From Streptomyces canus (GTDB lineage Bacteria; Actinomycetota; Actinomycetes; Streptomycetales; Streptomycetaceae): a stretch of DNA of 64,000 nt. The notes beneath the pieces are model-generated. The model ran no database searches and was not told the DNA's origin. It worked only from the letters and a program-made list of their open reading frames with translations. The position numbers were made by a program, and so were the translations under genes. Shown here piece after piece: positions 1-10,527 of the stretch. The stretch lies in assembly GCF_030816965.1 (NCBI RefSeq), contig NZ_JAUSYQ010000002.1, positions 186,001 to 250,000 of the forward strand, given 5' to 3'. Within the stretch, counting starts at the first letter, position 1. Each line of letters begins with the position of its first letter.

Positions 1-212
1 CCTCGGCCGCCCCCTCGTCCCGGGCCGATGAGGCGGGGGGCGGGCTCGGCAGACGCACCGGGCCGGCGTGAGGGGGCCGAGGCTGGAAGAAACCCGACGG
101 CGGAGGCGGCGCGGCAGGCGGCAGCGTCGGCGTGGATCCGAACGGGGGGCTACGGCGGCCTCACGTCGTGCTCGTCCCCCGGCACGCCCGCGTCACCTCA
201 CCGCCGGAAGGA
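1..212. other. No gene recognised at left edge
   Basis: This GC-rich stretch lies downstream of the epimerase stop codon. Open frames run through it on both strands, but none shows a recognisable domain or a ribosome-binding site that decides a start. It may hold the start of a gene continuing to the left, which cannot be judged from this window. Confidence 0.4.
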
Positions 213-1175
<963 letters not shown>

Positions 1176-1300
1176 AGGACACTCCTCGCTCTCGCGGCTC
1201 ATGTGCGTGCTTCCCGATTCACCCCATGACGCGTGCGCATGCCGCGCCGCGCGGCGGGGGCCGCCGGCCGGCCGGGCGCCTCGGGGGCGCGCAAGCCGCT

Positions 1301-1864
1301 TCAGTCCTGCTTTCCGCGGCCGGTGAGCGCGTCGCGCAGGCGGTCGACCATGCCGGTACCGGGTGCGAGGATTTTGTTCGCGGGCGGGGTGTCCGGCGCG
1401 GACGGATGCGGGCGGGTCGGCGCGTGCCGCTTGGCCGAACGCACCTTCTCCCCGAGGTCCTCCAGGGCATCGGCGGAGCAGACGTCGGCCAGAATCGGGA
1501 AGAGCCGGCTCTCCTCGTCGCTGACGTGCGCCGTGACGGAGTTCTTCAGCCGGAGGATGAGCGTGTCGAACTGCCCGTCCCCGGGCTGGCTGCCTTCGAG
1601 CTCCTTGAGCATGCGCTCGACGTCGGCGTGGTCGGCGATCTCCTTGTCGGCGAGGTCGTCTCCCCCGTCGACGTACCGGCGCACCGCCGGGTACAGGTAC
1701 TCCTCCTCGGCCACCGAGTGCCGGATCAGCTCCATGGTGAGCCGGTCGGCCAGTTCGCGCCGCTGCGGGTCGGGACCGGGCAGCGCTTCGATCCGCGCGA
1801 AGAGGTCGTCCACCTCGCGGTGGTCCGTGGTCAGTTCCTGGATGACGTTTCCGCCGTGTCCCAT
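1301..1864 (-). CDS. Hemerythrin HHE domain protein
   Basis: This 187-residue protein has a four-helix hemerythrin-like domain. The probable iron ligands are visible as TTDHREVDDLF near the N-terminus, RHSVAEEEYLYP in the middle, DHADVERML, and TAHVSDEESRLFP. Such proteins bind a di-iron centre and are tied to oxygen, nitric-oxide or redox sensing and storage; the role here is not known. The C-terminal 45 residues are a basic, proline-rich tail of low complexity. Start ATG 1864 has GGAGTGGAG just upstream. A longer frame runs to 1936, but that extension is arginine-rich and has no ribosome-binding site. Confidence 0.88.
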   Translation of the reverse strand: MGHGGNVIQELTTDHREVDDLFARIEALPGPDPQRRELADRLTMELIRHSVAEEEYLYPAVRRYVDGGDDLADKEIADHADVERMLKELEGSQPGDGQFDTLILRLKNSVTAHVSDEESRLFPILADVCSADALEDLGEKVRSAKRHAPTRPHPSAPDTPPANKILAPGTGMVDRLRDALTGRGKQD

Positions 1865-2131
1865 GGGTTCTCCACTCCGGGTCGTTTGCAGCGCCGCCGC
1901 CATCCGCGTCGCACGAGCACGCCGCCGACTCGGCACCCAGCACGGATACCTCCCACGCGCGCGCCGACAACATCACGCCGGTCCGCCACTTCACCCGGGC
2001 GGCCGACAGGGTGTTCGCCGGTGTCCCGGAGGCGGACGCCGGAGAGCCGGCACCGCGCCGGTCGCCACGCCCGGAACGACGCCAATGCGCACGCCTCCTC
2101 GGTCGGTGTCAGACGAGGGATCCAGGGCCGG

Positions 2132-3754
2132 TCAGCGGTATCGGAGCAGGAGTCCGTCCACGTACGCCTCCAGCCGTTCTGCCAGCACCTCGGACGTCAG
2201 ATCGTCCCGGCCCAGTTCACGCCACGGCCCGGCCGGCTTCGCCGCGTCGGGGCAGTAGTGCAGGGCGTCGAGCAGTCGCCAGTACAGGTGGTCGGGGTTG
2301 TCGGCGAGGTCGCGGCCGCCGTGTGCCTCGTACCGCTCGCGGAAGTCCAGCCCGTACGCCGGCCCGTGCAGCAGCGCGAGCGCGGTCGAGCAGTGCGCCA
2401 CGTCCAGGTCTGCAGGTCCCCACGAGGTCTCGACCCAGTCCACGACACCGGTGATCCGCAGCTTGGGGCCGTCTCCCGTGAAGAGCACGTTCCCGGGGTG
2501 GAAGTCGCGGTGCAGGAAGCAGCCTTCGTACGGCGGTGGGTCGCGGCGGATCACGTCGACGGCCCGCTCCCACAGGGGGCCGTCCGGGGTGCGGACGCGT
2601 TCCGGGGACGTCCACGCCTGGTACGTGCGCGGCCTTTCGTCCGGTACGACGCTGTGCACGCGGGCGAGCTGGGCCGCGAGCAGGTCCAGGCGCCGGTCGA
2701 GGTCCTCCCCGTCCACGCGGACGCGGCCGGGCAGCGCGGACATCAGCAGGGTCGGGTGGTCGCAGTGTTCGGCCGTGGCGTCCACGGCGACGAGCTCGGG
2801 AGCCGGGATGCCTTCCTGCCCGGCGAGCAGCGTCAGGACGTTCGCCTCGCGGGTCAGCAGCCCGGGCCCGTGGTGGCGGAAGAAGGGCTTCACGAAGGCG
2901 CGTTGTACCAGGGCCGTGCCGTCGTCGAGCGTGAGCCGGCGCATCTGGGAGCTCCAGCCACCGGCCAGCAGGCGCATGTCGGTGACCGAGCGGCCGTGGC
3001 CGAGCTGCTTGGCCACCCACGCATGCGTGGCCGTCCAGCCACGGTCGTCGAGGCCGGTCAGCACCGCCTCCACGAACTCCCGCCGGTCCTCGCCATGATC
3101 GCGAAACCAGATTCCCAGCTGGTGCTGCGCGTCCGGAAGGTCGAACCGCGTGTACTGGGCGCGCGCGGCCAGCGCATCCTGTACGGCCTCGGTCACCGCC
3201 GACGGGATCACCGCGTCCGTGCCCGGCACGGCGAGCACCGCCCGGCCCTCGTACGCCCGCAGCACCTGAAGCGCGGGCGCCTCCCGCCAGCTGTCCGGCC
3301 GCCGGATCATCCCGCTGAACCGGCCGTTCCCGTCCTCGAAGGGCACGTCCCACGCCTCGGCGGTGTACACGGCGGGCGCGCACAGCCCCAGCGCCGCCAC
3401 GCGATCCCCGTAGTGCCGGACGAGATCGGCCACCGTCTGCCCGCTCATGCTGAACCCCACAAGGACCAGCGGCCCGTCCACCCCCGCGTACGCGTCGATC
3501 ACCGAGACGGCCTGCTCGAACCGTCGCCGCAGGCTTAACTCGCTCACTTTGCCGGTGCTTTCGCCGTGCCCGGAGAAGTCGAAGGCGAGCCCGCGACAGC
3601 CGTGGGCCACGAACTCCCGTACCAGCGGGTGCAGTCGCTCCGTGCTGCTGGTGCCTGCGCCATGCATCACCACAACGGTGCCCCCGGATGGATCACCGCC
3701 GTACACACCGCTGAGCCGTTCACCGTCGTGGTCGTGCGCGAAGTCGAAAAGCAT
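2132..3754 (-). CDS. Fusion of alpha/beta hydrolase and aminoglycoside-phosphotransferase-like kinase
   Basis: This 540-residue protein has two catalytic-looking halves. Residues about 1-235 are an alpha/beta hydrolase: VVVMHGAG oxyanion region, DFSGHGES, nucleophile elbow GFSMSG (Ser102), late Asp near 180 and His211. Residues about 245-540 are an APH/choline-kinase-like fold: catalytic loop HRDFHPGN (His415, Asp417, Asn422) and metal-binding VVDW (Asp439), followed by WGPADLDVA. Both parts keep their key residues, so this is probably one bifunctional protein rather than a decayed join. The substrate is unknown. A hydrolase linked to a small-molecule kinase could modify or detoxify an alcohol or aminoglycoside-like compound, which is inference. 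An AG-rich GGGGG lies directly before the ATG. Confidence 0.85.
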   Translation of the reverse strand: MLFDFAHDHDGERLSGVYGGDPSGGTVVVMHGAGTSSTERLHPLVREFVAHGCRGLAFDFSGHGESTGKVSELSLRRRFEQAVSVIDAYAGVDGPLVLVGFSMSGQTVADLVRHYGDRVAALGLCAPAVYTAEAWDVPFEDGNGRFSGMIRRPDSWREAPALQVLRAYEGRAVLAVPGTDAVIPSAVTEAVQDALAARAQYTRFDLPDAQHQLGIWFRDHGEDRREFVEAVLTGLDDRGWTATHAWVAKQLGHGRSVTDMRLLAGGWSSQMRRLTLDDGTALVQRAFVKPFFRHHGPGLLTREANVLTLLAGQEGIPAPELVAVDATAEHCDHPTLLMSALPGRVRVDGEDLDRRLDLLAAQLARVHSVVPDERPRTYQAWTSPERVRTPDGPLWERAVDVIRRDPPPYEGCFLHRDFHPGNVLFTGDGPKLRITGVVDWVETSWGPADLDVAHCSTALALLHGPAYGLDFRERYEAHGGRDLADNPDHLYWRLLDALHYCPDAAKPAGPWRELGRDDLTSEVLAERLEAYVDGLLLRYR

Positions 3755-3759
3755 GCCCC

Positions 3760-4331
3760 CTATTCACTCACGCCGTCGTCTCCGTCTTTCGAGAGCGGCA
3801 CCGCCAGCACCCGACCCTGATCTCCGCTCTTGGGGCGGCGGCTGAGTTCGGCGGCTACCGCGCGCGGGGGCCGCCTGTGGCGGCGGCCCAGCCGGTGGCC
3901 GCCGATGGAGACGCCGAGGACCTCGCCGAGGACGGCGCAAGGCGTCGGCGCTGCGAGGTCCATCGGCACGCTGTTGCGCCCGCGCCGGGAGGGCAGGCCG
4001 TAGGTCGCGAGGCGCGTGCGTAGTTGGCGGGGCTGCGGTGGCGGCCGGGGTGGGTGCCGGGAAGGAGCCAGGCGTGGTCGGTGCTCCGGCCGAGCGCGAG
4101 GGCACCGTCGCGGTCTTCGGCGAGATGGATCAGGAACTGGTGCAGTGGTGGGGGGCACGGTGACGGGGTGAGGGCCGAGGGGAGACGGACGCCTTCGTCG
4201 GTGGTGATGGAGTCGTCGTGCAGGAAGCGGTGGACCAGACGCCGGCGGTCGGCGTCGCCGGCCAGCGTCCGGTACGGCCTGCCGCTGGGCATCGGCGGGA
4301 AGCGATCGGGCGCCGTATCACGAGATGGCAC
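3760..4331 (-). pseudogene. Decayed integrase/recombinase-like protein, several frameshifts
   Basis: Reading the minus strand in alternating frames recovers a C-terminal pattern common in Streptomyces phage-integrase-like proteins. Pieces are RRRLVHRFLHDD and WLLPGTHPGRH in one frame, then RTRLATYGLPSRRGRNSVP with MDLAAPTPCAVLGEVLG in a second, then GWAAATGGPRAR back in the first and AAELSRRP in the second again. At least three frame changes are needed, and the middle segment looks shortened. The family assignment rests on recalled relatives and is moderate. Nothing else recognisable lies between 4332 and the next gene. Confidence 0.5.
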
Positions 4332-4494
4332 CGCTCCGACCTGCGCGCGTCAGTACTCAGTGACACGCTCAGCTTCAGCGCAGCCCTCCGGTGCACCCGC
4401 CGAGCAGCCCGCGACTGGAACACCTATCTGACCTCGCGATCCGACCAGACACCAACCACAGACTCGGAGCATCCTGGAACGGATGCTGAGCCGA

Positions 4495-6162
4495 TCAGCT
4501 GTAGATGTCGCGCCCGGGCGCGCACATGGGGTTCGTCGCTGCGGCATCGCGGCGGATGAAGATTGCGGATTCGCCGCCGTTGACCGGGATCACCCAGCAG
4601 AGCTGATAGTGCCGGCGTAGGACTTCCCGCTTGGTGATCTCTGCGGGGGTGTTGTCCAGGGGCTGGCCGGGTCGATCGCGCAGGACGTTGATCTCAGGAT
4701 GCTGGAGCATGCGCTGCCGGATGACGTCTGGGGACGCCTCGACGCCGTACAACGTGCCGGATGCAGCTGGTGTCTGCTGCAGCGCGATGTCGTCGAGCGG
4801 CCCGAAGACGGCGGGCCGGGCCAGGACCCACGCGCGGCGCCGTGCAGGCTGGAACAGGACTGGTTCGGGGGCGCCCGGAACGGTGACGGTGAGCCCCCAA
4901 TAGCTTTCCACGGTGTCGGTGCGACTGGCCGGGGAGCGCATCTGCCAGTACCAGGGGCCGAGCGCTGAGAAGAGGGCGAAGGCAACGGCTGCCGTCGCGT
5001 ACATCCGGCGCCGCCTGCGCGCCGGGTCCGCCTCTGCTCGGAGGATCCGCTGCCAGTGCCGTAGGGCCTGGCCGACGAGGAGCGCCAGCCCGGACATGCA
5101 GTAAAGGACGTAGCGATCGACGTACCACGGGTGGACGAGGGACACCGTCAGCAGGAACCCTGCGGGGACGATCAGGAGCGGTACAGCGGTCGTTGGAAGC
5201 GTCAACGCTCTGGCCGAGCCCTCGTCCTGCCGACGAAGCAAGAGGCCCAGGGCGGCTGCCACGACGGCAGGAACCACGAATCCCAGCCAGTCCTGCAGGC
5301 TCGGCCGGCCCAGCCAGTCCAGCTGCGCCGGCGCCTGACCAGCACTCACCACGGCCAGCGGAGCCACGGCACAACCGGCGAAGGCGATGCCCAAAAGCCA
5401 GCGCCTCCCGAGGCGTGGCATGTGCCCACTGCGCCAGAGCGTCACGGCGTGCGCGAGGATGACCAGCAGAGCGAAAACATGCAGCCACCCGCTCAGCAGC
5501 AGCAACCCTGCATACCCCGCCCACCAGCGTCGTCGGCTGTCCTGCAGCGCACGCACGAAGAACCACGTCGCCCATACCACCGCGGCGCTCACCAACGCAT
5601 AGGAGCGGGCCTCTTGCGCGTAGAACTGCACCTGTGGGACGCACAGGAAAGCAACCCCGGCCAAGAATCCGGTCGCCGGGTCACCGAGCCGGCTGCCGAT
5701 GGCGTGGACCCCCAGCACAGCGGTGAGCGTGCCGAGTGCCGAAAGGACTCGCAGTGTCAGGACGCCGTCGTCCCATGCCCCAAGTACGAGATGGGCCAGG
5801 AAGTAGTACAGGCCGTGGACCGCGTCGATGTTCTGCACCAGGAGCCACAACTCGCCGAGAGAGCGCTTGGCCACGGCATAGCTCACCGTCTCGTCCCGCC
5901 ACGACGACGCGTCACGGTCGAGCTTCCACAGACTCACCAGCCAGACCAGCAGAACGAGAAGAACCGCGAGCAGTTGCCGATACCAGCGGTTCAGTCGATC
6001 TCGATCAAGCACCGGATGCCGCAGGTCAGGCGCCCCCCACTTCTTGAGATAGCTGAGCACCGTTGTCACGGAAGCCCGGTGCGGTGAACGCGACGCACGT
6101 AAGCGCTCGAACAGAACCCGACGACTCTCAAGCCTGACTGCCTGCACACGGCTTCCCCCCAC
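4495..6162 (-). CDS. Membrane glycosyltransferase of the GT39/ArnT-like (GT-C) type
   Basis: This protein of about 555 residues has many hydrophobic helices and the GT-C signature. After the first transmembrane helix comes an extracytoplasmic loop with the acidic WRDETVSYAVAKRS. A later PQVQFYAQEARSYAL matches the second conserved loop of dolichyl/polyprenyl-phosphate-mannose-dependent mannosyltransferases. It should move a sugar from a lipid-phosphate donor to an outside acceptor. The C-terminal third is soluble and variable. The longest frame starts with TTG at 6168, but GGAGG sits directly against that codon. The GTG at 6162 has GGAGG at six-base spacing and is the better start. It appears monocistronic. 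Confidence 0.8.
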   Translation of the reverse strand: MGGSRVQAVRLESRRVLFERLRASRSPHRASVTTVLSYLKKWGAPDLRHPVLDRDRLNRWYRQLLAVLLVLLVWLVSLWKLDRDASSWRDETVSYAVAKRSLGELWLLVQNIDAVHGLYYFLAHLVLGAWDDGVLTLRVLSALGTLTAVLGVHAIGSRLGDPATGFLAGVAFLCVPQVQFYAQEARSYALVSAAVVWATWFFVRALQDSRRRWWAGYAGLLLLSGWLHVFALLVILAHAVTLWRSGHMPRLGRRWLLGIAFAGCAVAPLAVVSAGQAPAQLDWLGRPSLQDWLGFVVPAVVAAALGLLLRRQDEGSARALTLPTTAVPLLIVPAGFLLTVSLVHPWYVDRYVLYCMSGLALLVGQALRHWQRILRAEADPARRRRRMYATAAVAFALFSALGPWYWQMRSPASRTDTVESYWGLTVTVPGAPEPVLFQPARRRAWVLARPAVFGPLDDIALQQTPAASGTLYGVEASPDVIRQRMLQHPEINVLRDRPGQPLDNTPAEITKREVLRRHYQLCWVIPVNGGESAIFIRRDAAATNPMCAPGRDIYS

Positions 6163-6613
6163 GATCAACCTCCGTCGCTCCGGACCCAGTTGTACCGATC
6201 AAGCTGCATTAGACGGAACATACCGGCTGTCCGAGCCCGGTGATCGTGCGGCACCGAGGGGTCGGCGGGATGGCGGTGGCGGGTAATGGGAGAGGAAGAG
6301 CCATGGGCGCTTGTCGCCCCGGTATGAGGATCCTTCGGTCGCCCACCGGGGAATAGCTCGTGGTTGGATTACGTGACGCAGCAGCCCGCCCCGGCCTCTC
6401 CCCCGCCTATGTCCCCCGCCTGACGTCACCGCCACACTGACGGCGGCTCGGCGCGGCGGTCCCGGCCGGTCAGCGGATGTTCAGGCTCTTTGCCGACGCC
6501 GATGTAGTTGTCCTGGGTCTTCGCCGTCCCCGCTGCGTCGCCCGTGCACGGATCGGGACTGCCCGCAAGGAAGCCGTTCGCCGAACCACGCTCACCCTCA
6601 TCGACAAGGAGAT
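6163..6613. other. Gene-free stretch, possible transposase tail
   Basis: No convincing gene lies here. Reading + strand to the TAG at 6614-6616 gives a short basic tail ending in RRTTLTLIDKEI, which could be the last residues of a lost gene or transposase. This is weak. The upstream half would hold the promoter of the glycosyltransferase gene. Confidence 0.3.
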
Positions 6614-7117
6614 TTAGCGGTCAACGCCGAGGTCGACTCGCATGGACCGGCGCAGCGCGCCCACCGACCGCCAGACCACGTCATGCAGTCGCGGATGCAA
6701 GTCCGCAAGTTCCGACGCGTACGCGGACGGGTCGGCCCCGTACCGCTTGAGGTCACCGTAGAAGTGGTTCAACTCCTTCTTCGCCGCGCGAGAGGCGTCG
6801 AACACCACGTTGGGCACGACCATCTGCGCTTCTGCATAGCTGTCCCGGTAGGCCAGCCGAGCAGCTTCGAGGCTCTCCAGGCATGCGGGCACGTCCTCGT
6901 CATTCTCCAGCGCATGGAGGTAATTGCTCATCGCCGTCAGGTACTGGCGTGCGGAGGTGTTCAAGGTGATGTAGCAGGTGCGCCGCCGCTCCAGGTTCTG
7001 TTCCAAGTTCTCCAGACGCCGCGCTCGGTCCGCTCGGCTCTGTGTCAGCACGGCGGCCCCCAGTGTGCCCGCGACGCCCACCACGGCGATCCATATCCCC
7101 GACCAACTCGCGTCCAC
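6614..7117 (-). CDS. Small membrane-anchored hypothetical protein
   Basis: This 167-residue protein has one N-terminal transmembrane helix (IWIAVVGVAGTLGAAVLT, about residues 7-24). A charged helical region follows (RADRARRLENLEQNLERRR) and then a soluble helical domain. The pattern fits a bitopic protein with its bulk in the cytosol. It belongs to a type of Streptomyces hypothetical protein for which no function is recognised. The GTG at 7117 was chosen because it immediately precedes the membrane helix and has a GGGGGT upstream. Frames running further upstream are low-quality sequence. It sits at the edge of the mobile-element graveyard. Confidence 0.65.
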   Translation of the reverse strand: MDASWSGIWIAVVGVAGTLGAAVLTQSRADRARRLENLEQNLERRRTCYITLNTSARQYLTAMSNYLHALENDEDVPACLESLEAARLAYRDSYAEAQMVVPNVVFDASRAAKKELNHFYGDLKRYGADPSAYASELADLHPRLHDVVWRSVGALRRSMRVDLGVDR

Positions 7118-7335
7118 ACGACCCCCGTTCAGTTGGCGCACGGTGTGAGGTACCGGCTCCCCATCGTGCCGGGCCACGCGTCCAGTGTCGCGGCTTCTGC
7201 GGAGACTGCCGCAGGCCAACTCCCGCGATGTCTCCCGGAGCGTTCCCATTCCCTGTTGCTGGACCCAGGGTCCATCGACGCGGCCGTCCCGAAGGATCTG
7301 GACCTGCACCTGGTCCTGGAAACGGCCAGGCGGTC

Positions 7336-7792
7336 ATCCCCGACACCCTCCTCTACTACCGGCAAGCTCACGCCGACAACGGCGGCGCCCCGATGCTGCG
7401 GGCGTTCGTCGAGGTCGACCGGGCGACCATGGGGCCGGAGCGTCTCGGCGCCAAGCCGACCGCCTACGAGCGCCCGCGCCGCTATGTGCCTGCGGTCCCG
7501 GGCCCGGCCAACCCTGCAGGGGCCGGGGCGGGAAGAGTGGCGGCGACGCTACACGCTCTTCCCGCGGCTGCTGTTCGTCCTGGACGGCACCGGCCCCGTC
7601 GCCATTGAGAACCGGATCAGCGCCCTGCGTGCGGCCGCCGGGGAGTTGAAGCTGTTCGGCTTCCTGCACGAAGTCCCGGTCCTCGCGGCCCCGCTGACCG
7701 ACCGCCTCCAGCACGGCCCCTCCGCACCCGTATGGCGGCCTGTCCAGAATCCCGGCAGCAGAGTCAGCTGGAATCAGCCCCGATACGGGTAG
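7336..7792 (+). pseudogene. Truncated, frameshifted replication-relaxation family protein
   Basis: Two frames joined together give the C-terminal half of a replication-relaxation protein, a family common on actinomycete integrative elements and plasmids. The first piece has IPDTLLYYRQ, MLRAFVEVDRATMGPERL and TAYERPRRYVP. A frameshift near 7540 then leads to EEWRRRYTLFPRLLFVLDGTG, ENRISALRAAAGELKL and GPSAPVWRPVQ, ending in TAG at 7790-7792. The N-terminal winged-helix half is missing. It marks a decayed integrative element next to the IS110 scrap. Confidence 0.7.
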
Positions 7793-7795
7793 CCC

Positions 7796-8020
7796 ACCCC
7801 TAGCGCCTAACAGCAGGCCGCGGGCGGTCTCCACCGCGACCGGTATCAGGGCCTCAGCGCAGTCACCGGCTTCAGCGCACAGGGCAAGCAGGCGGCGGAA
7901 AACGTCCGCGTCGTCCTTGATGCGCTGCTTGGCGACCAGCTTTCCCGTCTCGTCGACCAGCGCCACGTCGTGGTGGACTTCCGCCCAGCCGATCAGTTCG
8001 CAGCCCCAGCCCCCCCCACG
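7796..8020 (-). mobile_element. IS110-family transposase N-terminal fragment
   Basis: The minus strand encodes IGWAEVHHDVALVDETGKL followed by KQRIKDDADVFRRLLAL, EAGDCAEALIPVAVET and ARGLLLG. This is the start of an IS110-type DEDD transposase of the kind found in Streptomyces. The sequence stops resembling the family at about 7795, exactly where the oppositely oriented replication-relaxation remnant ends, so the join is a rearrangement point. No complete catalytic domain remains. Confidence 0.6.
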
Positions 8021-8360
8021 GTCCCCGGTCTCTGGAAGGAACTCGGCGGCTCGCGTGCTGAGGGAGAGGTGGCCGCACGGACGGCCCAGGTCACGATCAT
8101 GACGTCATCGTGGAGATGTGCGACGTACTCCGGCAGATGCACGGTGCCGGGGCCCTCTGCCTGTGGAGAGTGGTCCGGCTCCAGGTCTTGAGTAGGGGTC
8201 ACCCGTCACCGTGCAGTGCCATTGGGCCTTGAGCATCGCTCGATGGCATTTCGTCACTGGGCATCGCTGCATCTCGCCGGTAACCCAGTCTTGGCGTGTG
8301 TGGACGAGTTGTTGGGGGCCATGGCCGGCCGCTGCGCGCTGTTCGCTAGCATCCCTGCGC
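8021..8360. other. Gene-free stretch before secreted protein gene
   Basis: No coding region was recognised here. The composition is less GC-rich than its surroundings. A short TAGCAT at about 8347-8352 lies eight bases before the ATG of the next gene and could be a -10 element of a leaderless promoter, but no matching -35 is clear. Confidence 0.3.
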
Positions 8361-9200
8361 ATGACGATGCGGGGGTGGCGACTGGGTGTCGTGGCGGTGC
8401 TGGCAGCGATCTGTGTCTCCGGTCCAGGACGCCCGGAGGTCATCCGTACGGCGTCGGACCTCGGCCCCCTCCCGGCCGACCGCTACGACTTCACGCCGCA
8501 GGACTACCAGCGATCGCAGCGGGCATCGGCGTTGCTGGTCCGGCAGTGCATGGCGCAGCGTGGCCACCCGGACTTCCCGCTCGACCCCCGCTACCCCAGC
8601 GACCCCTTCGTCGCCACCGCGGTCAGCACCGACTACGGCGCCCTGGATCTCGCCACCGCCCGCCGCTGGGGCTACGGCTGGGACCCGGCAAAGTCCCGGG
8701 CTTTCCGGCCGAAGGGCCGCCGGATGACCAACGCCGAGTATGCGGACTTTCCCGCCTGCAACGCCGGGACGAACCGGCGGCTGATGCGCGGCATCGACCT
8801 CAAGCGGGACTGGCTCTACGCGAGTACACGGGCGATCGAGGTCGACAAGGCGGTCAAACGCGACCCGCGCCTCCGTGCGGCATGGGATGTGTGGTCCCGC
8901 TGTGTGGCAGAACAAGGGTTCCCGCGCTATCCCGACCCCGTCGCGGCGTACACGGACACCGCCTGGCAGCGGGGCCATGACGGCAACACCCGCCATACAC
9001 AGCGGGAGCGGGCCACCGCCGCCGCGGACGTCACCTGCAAACGCCGCCACCATACAGCCGAGCTCTGGCACGCTGTACGGGCGCGGAAGCAGGCCGTGGA
9101 CATCACTCGGCACCGCTACCGCTACGCCGCCGGACTGCAGGCGCTGCACACGTACCGATCCAACATCGCCGAGGTGCTGCGAAAGCTCGACTCCCGGTAG
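8361..9200 (+). CDS. Hypothetical secreted protein
   Basis: This 279-residue protein begins MTMRGWRLGVVAVLAAICVSG, a short basic-then-hydrophobic segment that fits a signal peptide or membrane anchor. The mature part is charged, aromatic and helical, with cysteines in the contexts RQCMAQRG, FPACNAG, SRCVAEQGFP and VTCKRR. This cysteine-containing pattern recurs in uncharacterised Streptomyces extracytoplasmic proteins. No catalytic motif is recognised. The ATG at 8361 was chosen because it starts the signal-like segment, although the open frame runs further upstream. No Shine-Dalgarno is visible, so a leaderless message is possible. Confidence 0.62.
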   Translation: MTMRGWRLGVVAVLAAICVSGPGRPEVIRTASDLGPLPADRYDFTPQDYQRSQRASALLVRQCMAQRGHPDFPLDPRYPSDPFVATAVSTDYGALDLATARRWGYGWDPAKSRAFRPKGRRMTNAEYADFPACNAGTNRRLMRGIDLKRDWLYASTRAIEVDKAVKRDPRLRAAWDVWSRCVAEQGFPRYPDPVAAYTDTAWQRGHDGNTRHTQRERATAAADVTCKRRHHTAELWHAVRARKQAVDITRHRYRYAAGLQALHTYRSNIAEVLRKLDSR

Positions 9201-9204
9201 TTCG

Positions 9205-10450
9205 TCAAATCCGGAGGTAAAGGTCGATGCCGTGTCCGGTGGTGACCGCGTCGATCAGGGCCTGGAGCTCATGGGGTGGATCCGTGTGCGTCCATGCTTG
9301 CCAGCATCGGGTGAGGGTGATGGCCGGGGCGAGCCAGGACCGTATGACGCGCAAGGCCCTGGGCCAGCAGGGCCGTTGGGACTGGTTGAGTAAGGGTGGT
9401 CCCCTCTCTGGCCCCTTGTTGGGGGCACGGGTCCGGCGCGGTGGCATCCGGCGGTCCGGGTAGGGCGAACCACTGGTCTCCGCAGAAGGAGAAGGCACAG
9501 TTGACCGGGGTCTGGTGGCGGCGGATGGCGCGTGCGGAGCGGACCTGGAAGTCGGCCCAGTCGAGTTCGTCCTTGATCTGCTCATAGCTCTGCTCGATCC
9601 ACGGCCGCAGACCGTAGAGGCGGACAGTCTCGGCGAGGTCGGCAGGCGGGCGCACTGGCCATGGCGTGGGGTGCGTCGGGGTGGGGCAGGTTGTGGCCAG
9701 GTACCACGTGGTCTTCTCCGGCAGCCGGGCCGGGTGGGTGGTGGCCACGACCGGCCGGCAAGGTGAGTCGGGGCCGTATCCGTCCGGACGGGCATCGGCG
9801 GCTCACCAGGTCTCGGTGTGCCCGTCGCGCCATCGAAGCCGCCCAGGCTCTGACCTGGCGCGGTGCCAGACGTCCTGGTGACTGGACGGCCGTGGAGCGT
9901 CAGTTGTGCGGCTTGAGCGCCACCACGTAGGCCAGGACCGCCACGCGCAGTGCGAGGTACCAGTCGTCGCTGATGGAGTAGGCGCAGTTGGGGACCACCG
10001 GCCGGCAGCCGAATCCCGCCGCCTTCCCACGGGCCGCGAGAGAGCAGCCAGTTGCGGTTTCGTACGGAAGGCCGGGTCGGAGCGGCCGCGGGCGAAGTGA
10101 TGGGCGGGGGTATAGGACGTCGCGTGCAGCAGGTAATACACACGGCCGTCGGTCCACACCGTGGTCACCGTGACGATGCCGGTGTCCGTCTTGCCCAGCC
10201 GGCCAAGCCACTGCCTGCCCACATGCGCACTCGCCGTCCCATCCTTGCGGTCACCGGAATCATCGATCACGATCCCCCGCCGCCGTGCGGACCCGTCGCC
10301 GAATCCGCACGCAGCAGCTCAAGCCGCCGGTCGTTGACCTGCTCGACCTCCACGGGCGACTCGACAGGAAGAACTGCCTCTGCGCCCGCCGGGGGCGGCT
10401 CGTAGTCATCTGTTTGCAGCTCATGCTCAGACCAGGGTGGAGATGAGGAC
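9205..10450 (-). mobile_element. Decayed IS701-type transposase gene
   Basis: A complete transposase can be pieced together only by switching frame several times. Blocks are RRAQRQFFL, EQVNDRRLELLRAD, DDSGDRKDGTASAHVGRQWL, TVTTVWTDGRVYYLLHA and RGRSDPAFRTKPQ. They continue with NCAYSISDDWYLALR, YVVALKPH, LPEKTTWYLAT, LYGLRPWIEQSYEQIKDEL and VNCAFSFC, with a last block in LQALIDAVTTGHGIDLYL. These match the IS701-like DDE transposases of Streptomyces as recalled. At least four frameshifts plus an in-frame stop near 9900 show that it is dead. Terminal inverted repeats were not located. Confidence 0.75.
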
Positions 10451-10527
10451 AACGCGAACGGTCAGTCTCAGGAGTGCCATTCGGTGAGTTCGTGACCGCC
10501 CGGCATGACGCCGGTTCTGGGCCCGAG

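Noticed and set aside
1226..3538. 770-codon + strand frame over the hemerythrin and fusion genes
   Set aside because: It lies antisense to two genes with intact catalytic motifs and has no recognisable domain.
8211..8360. Longer N-terminus for the secreted protein gene
   Set aside because: The extra 50 residues are Trp/Cys-rich and not signal-like; the signal peptide begins exactly at the later ATG.
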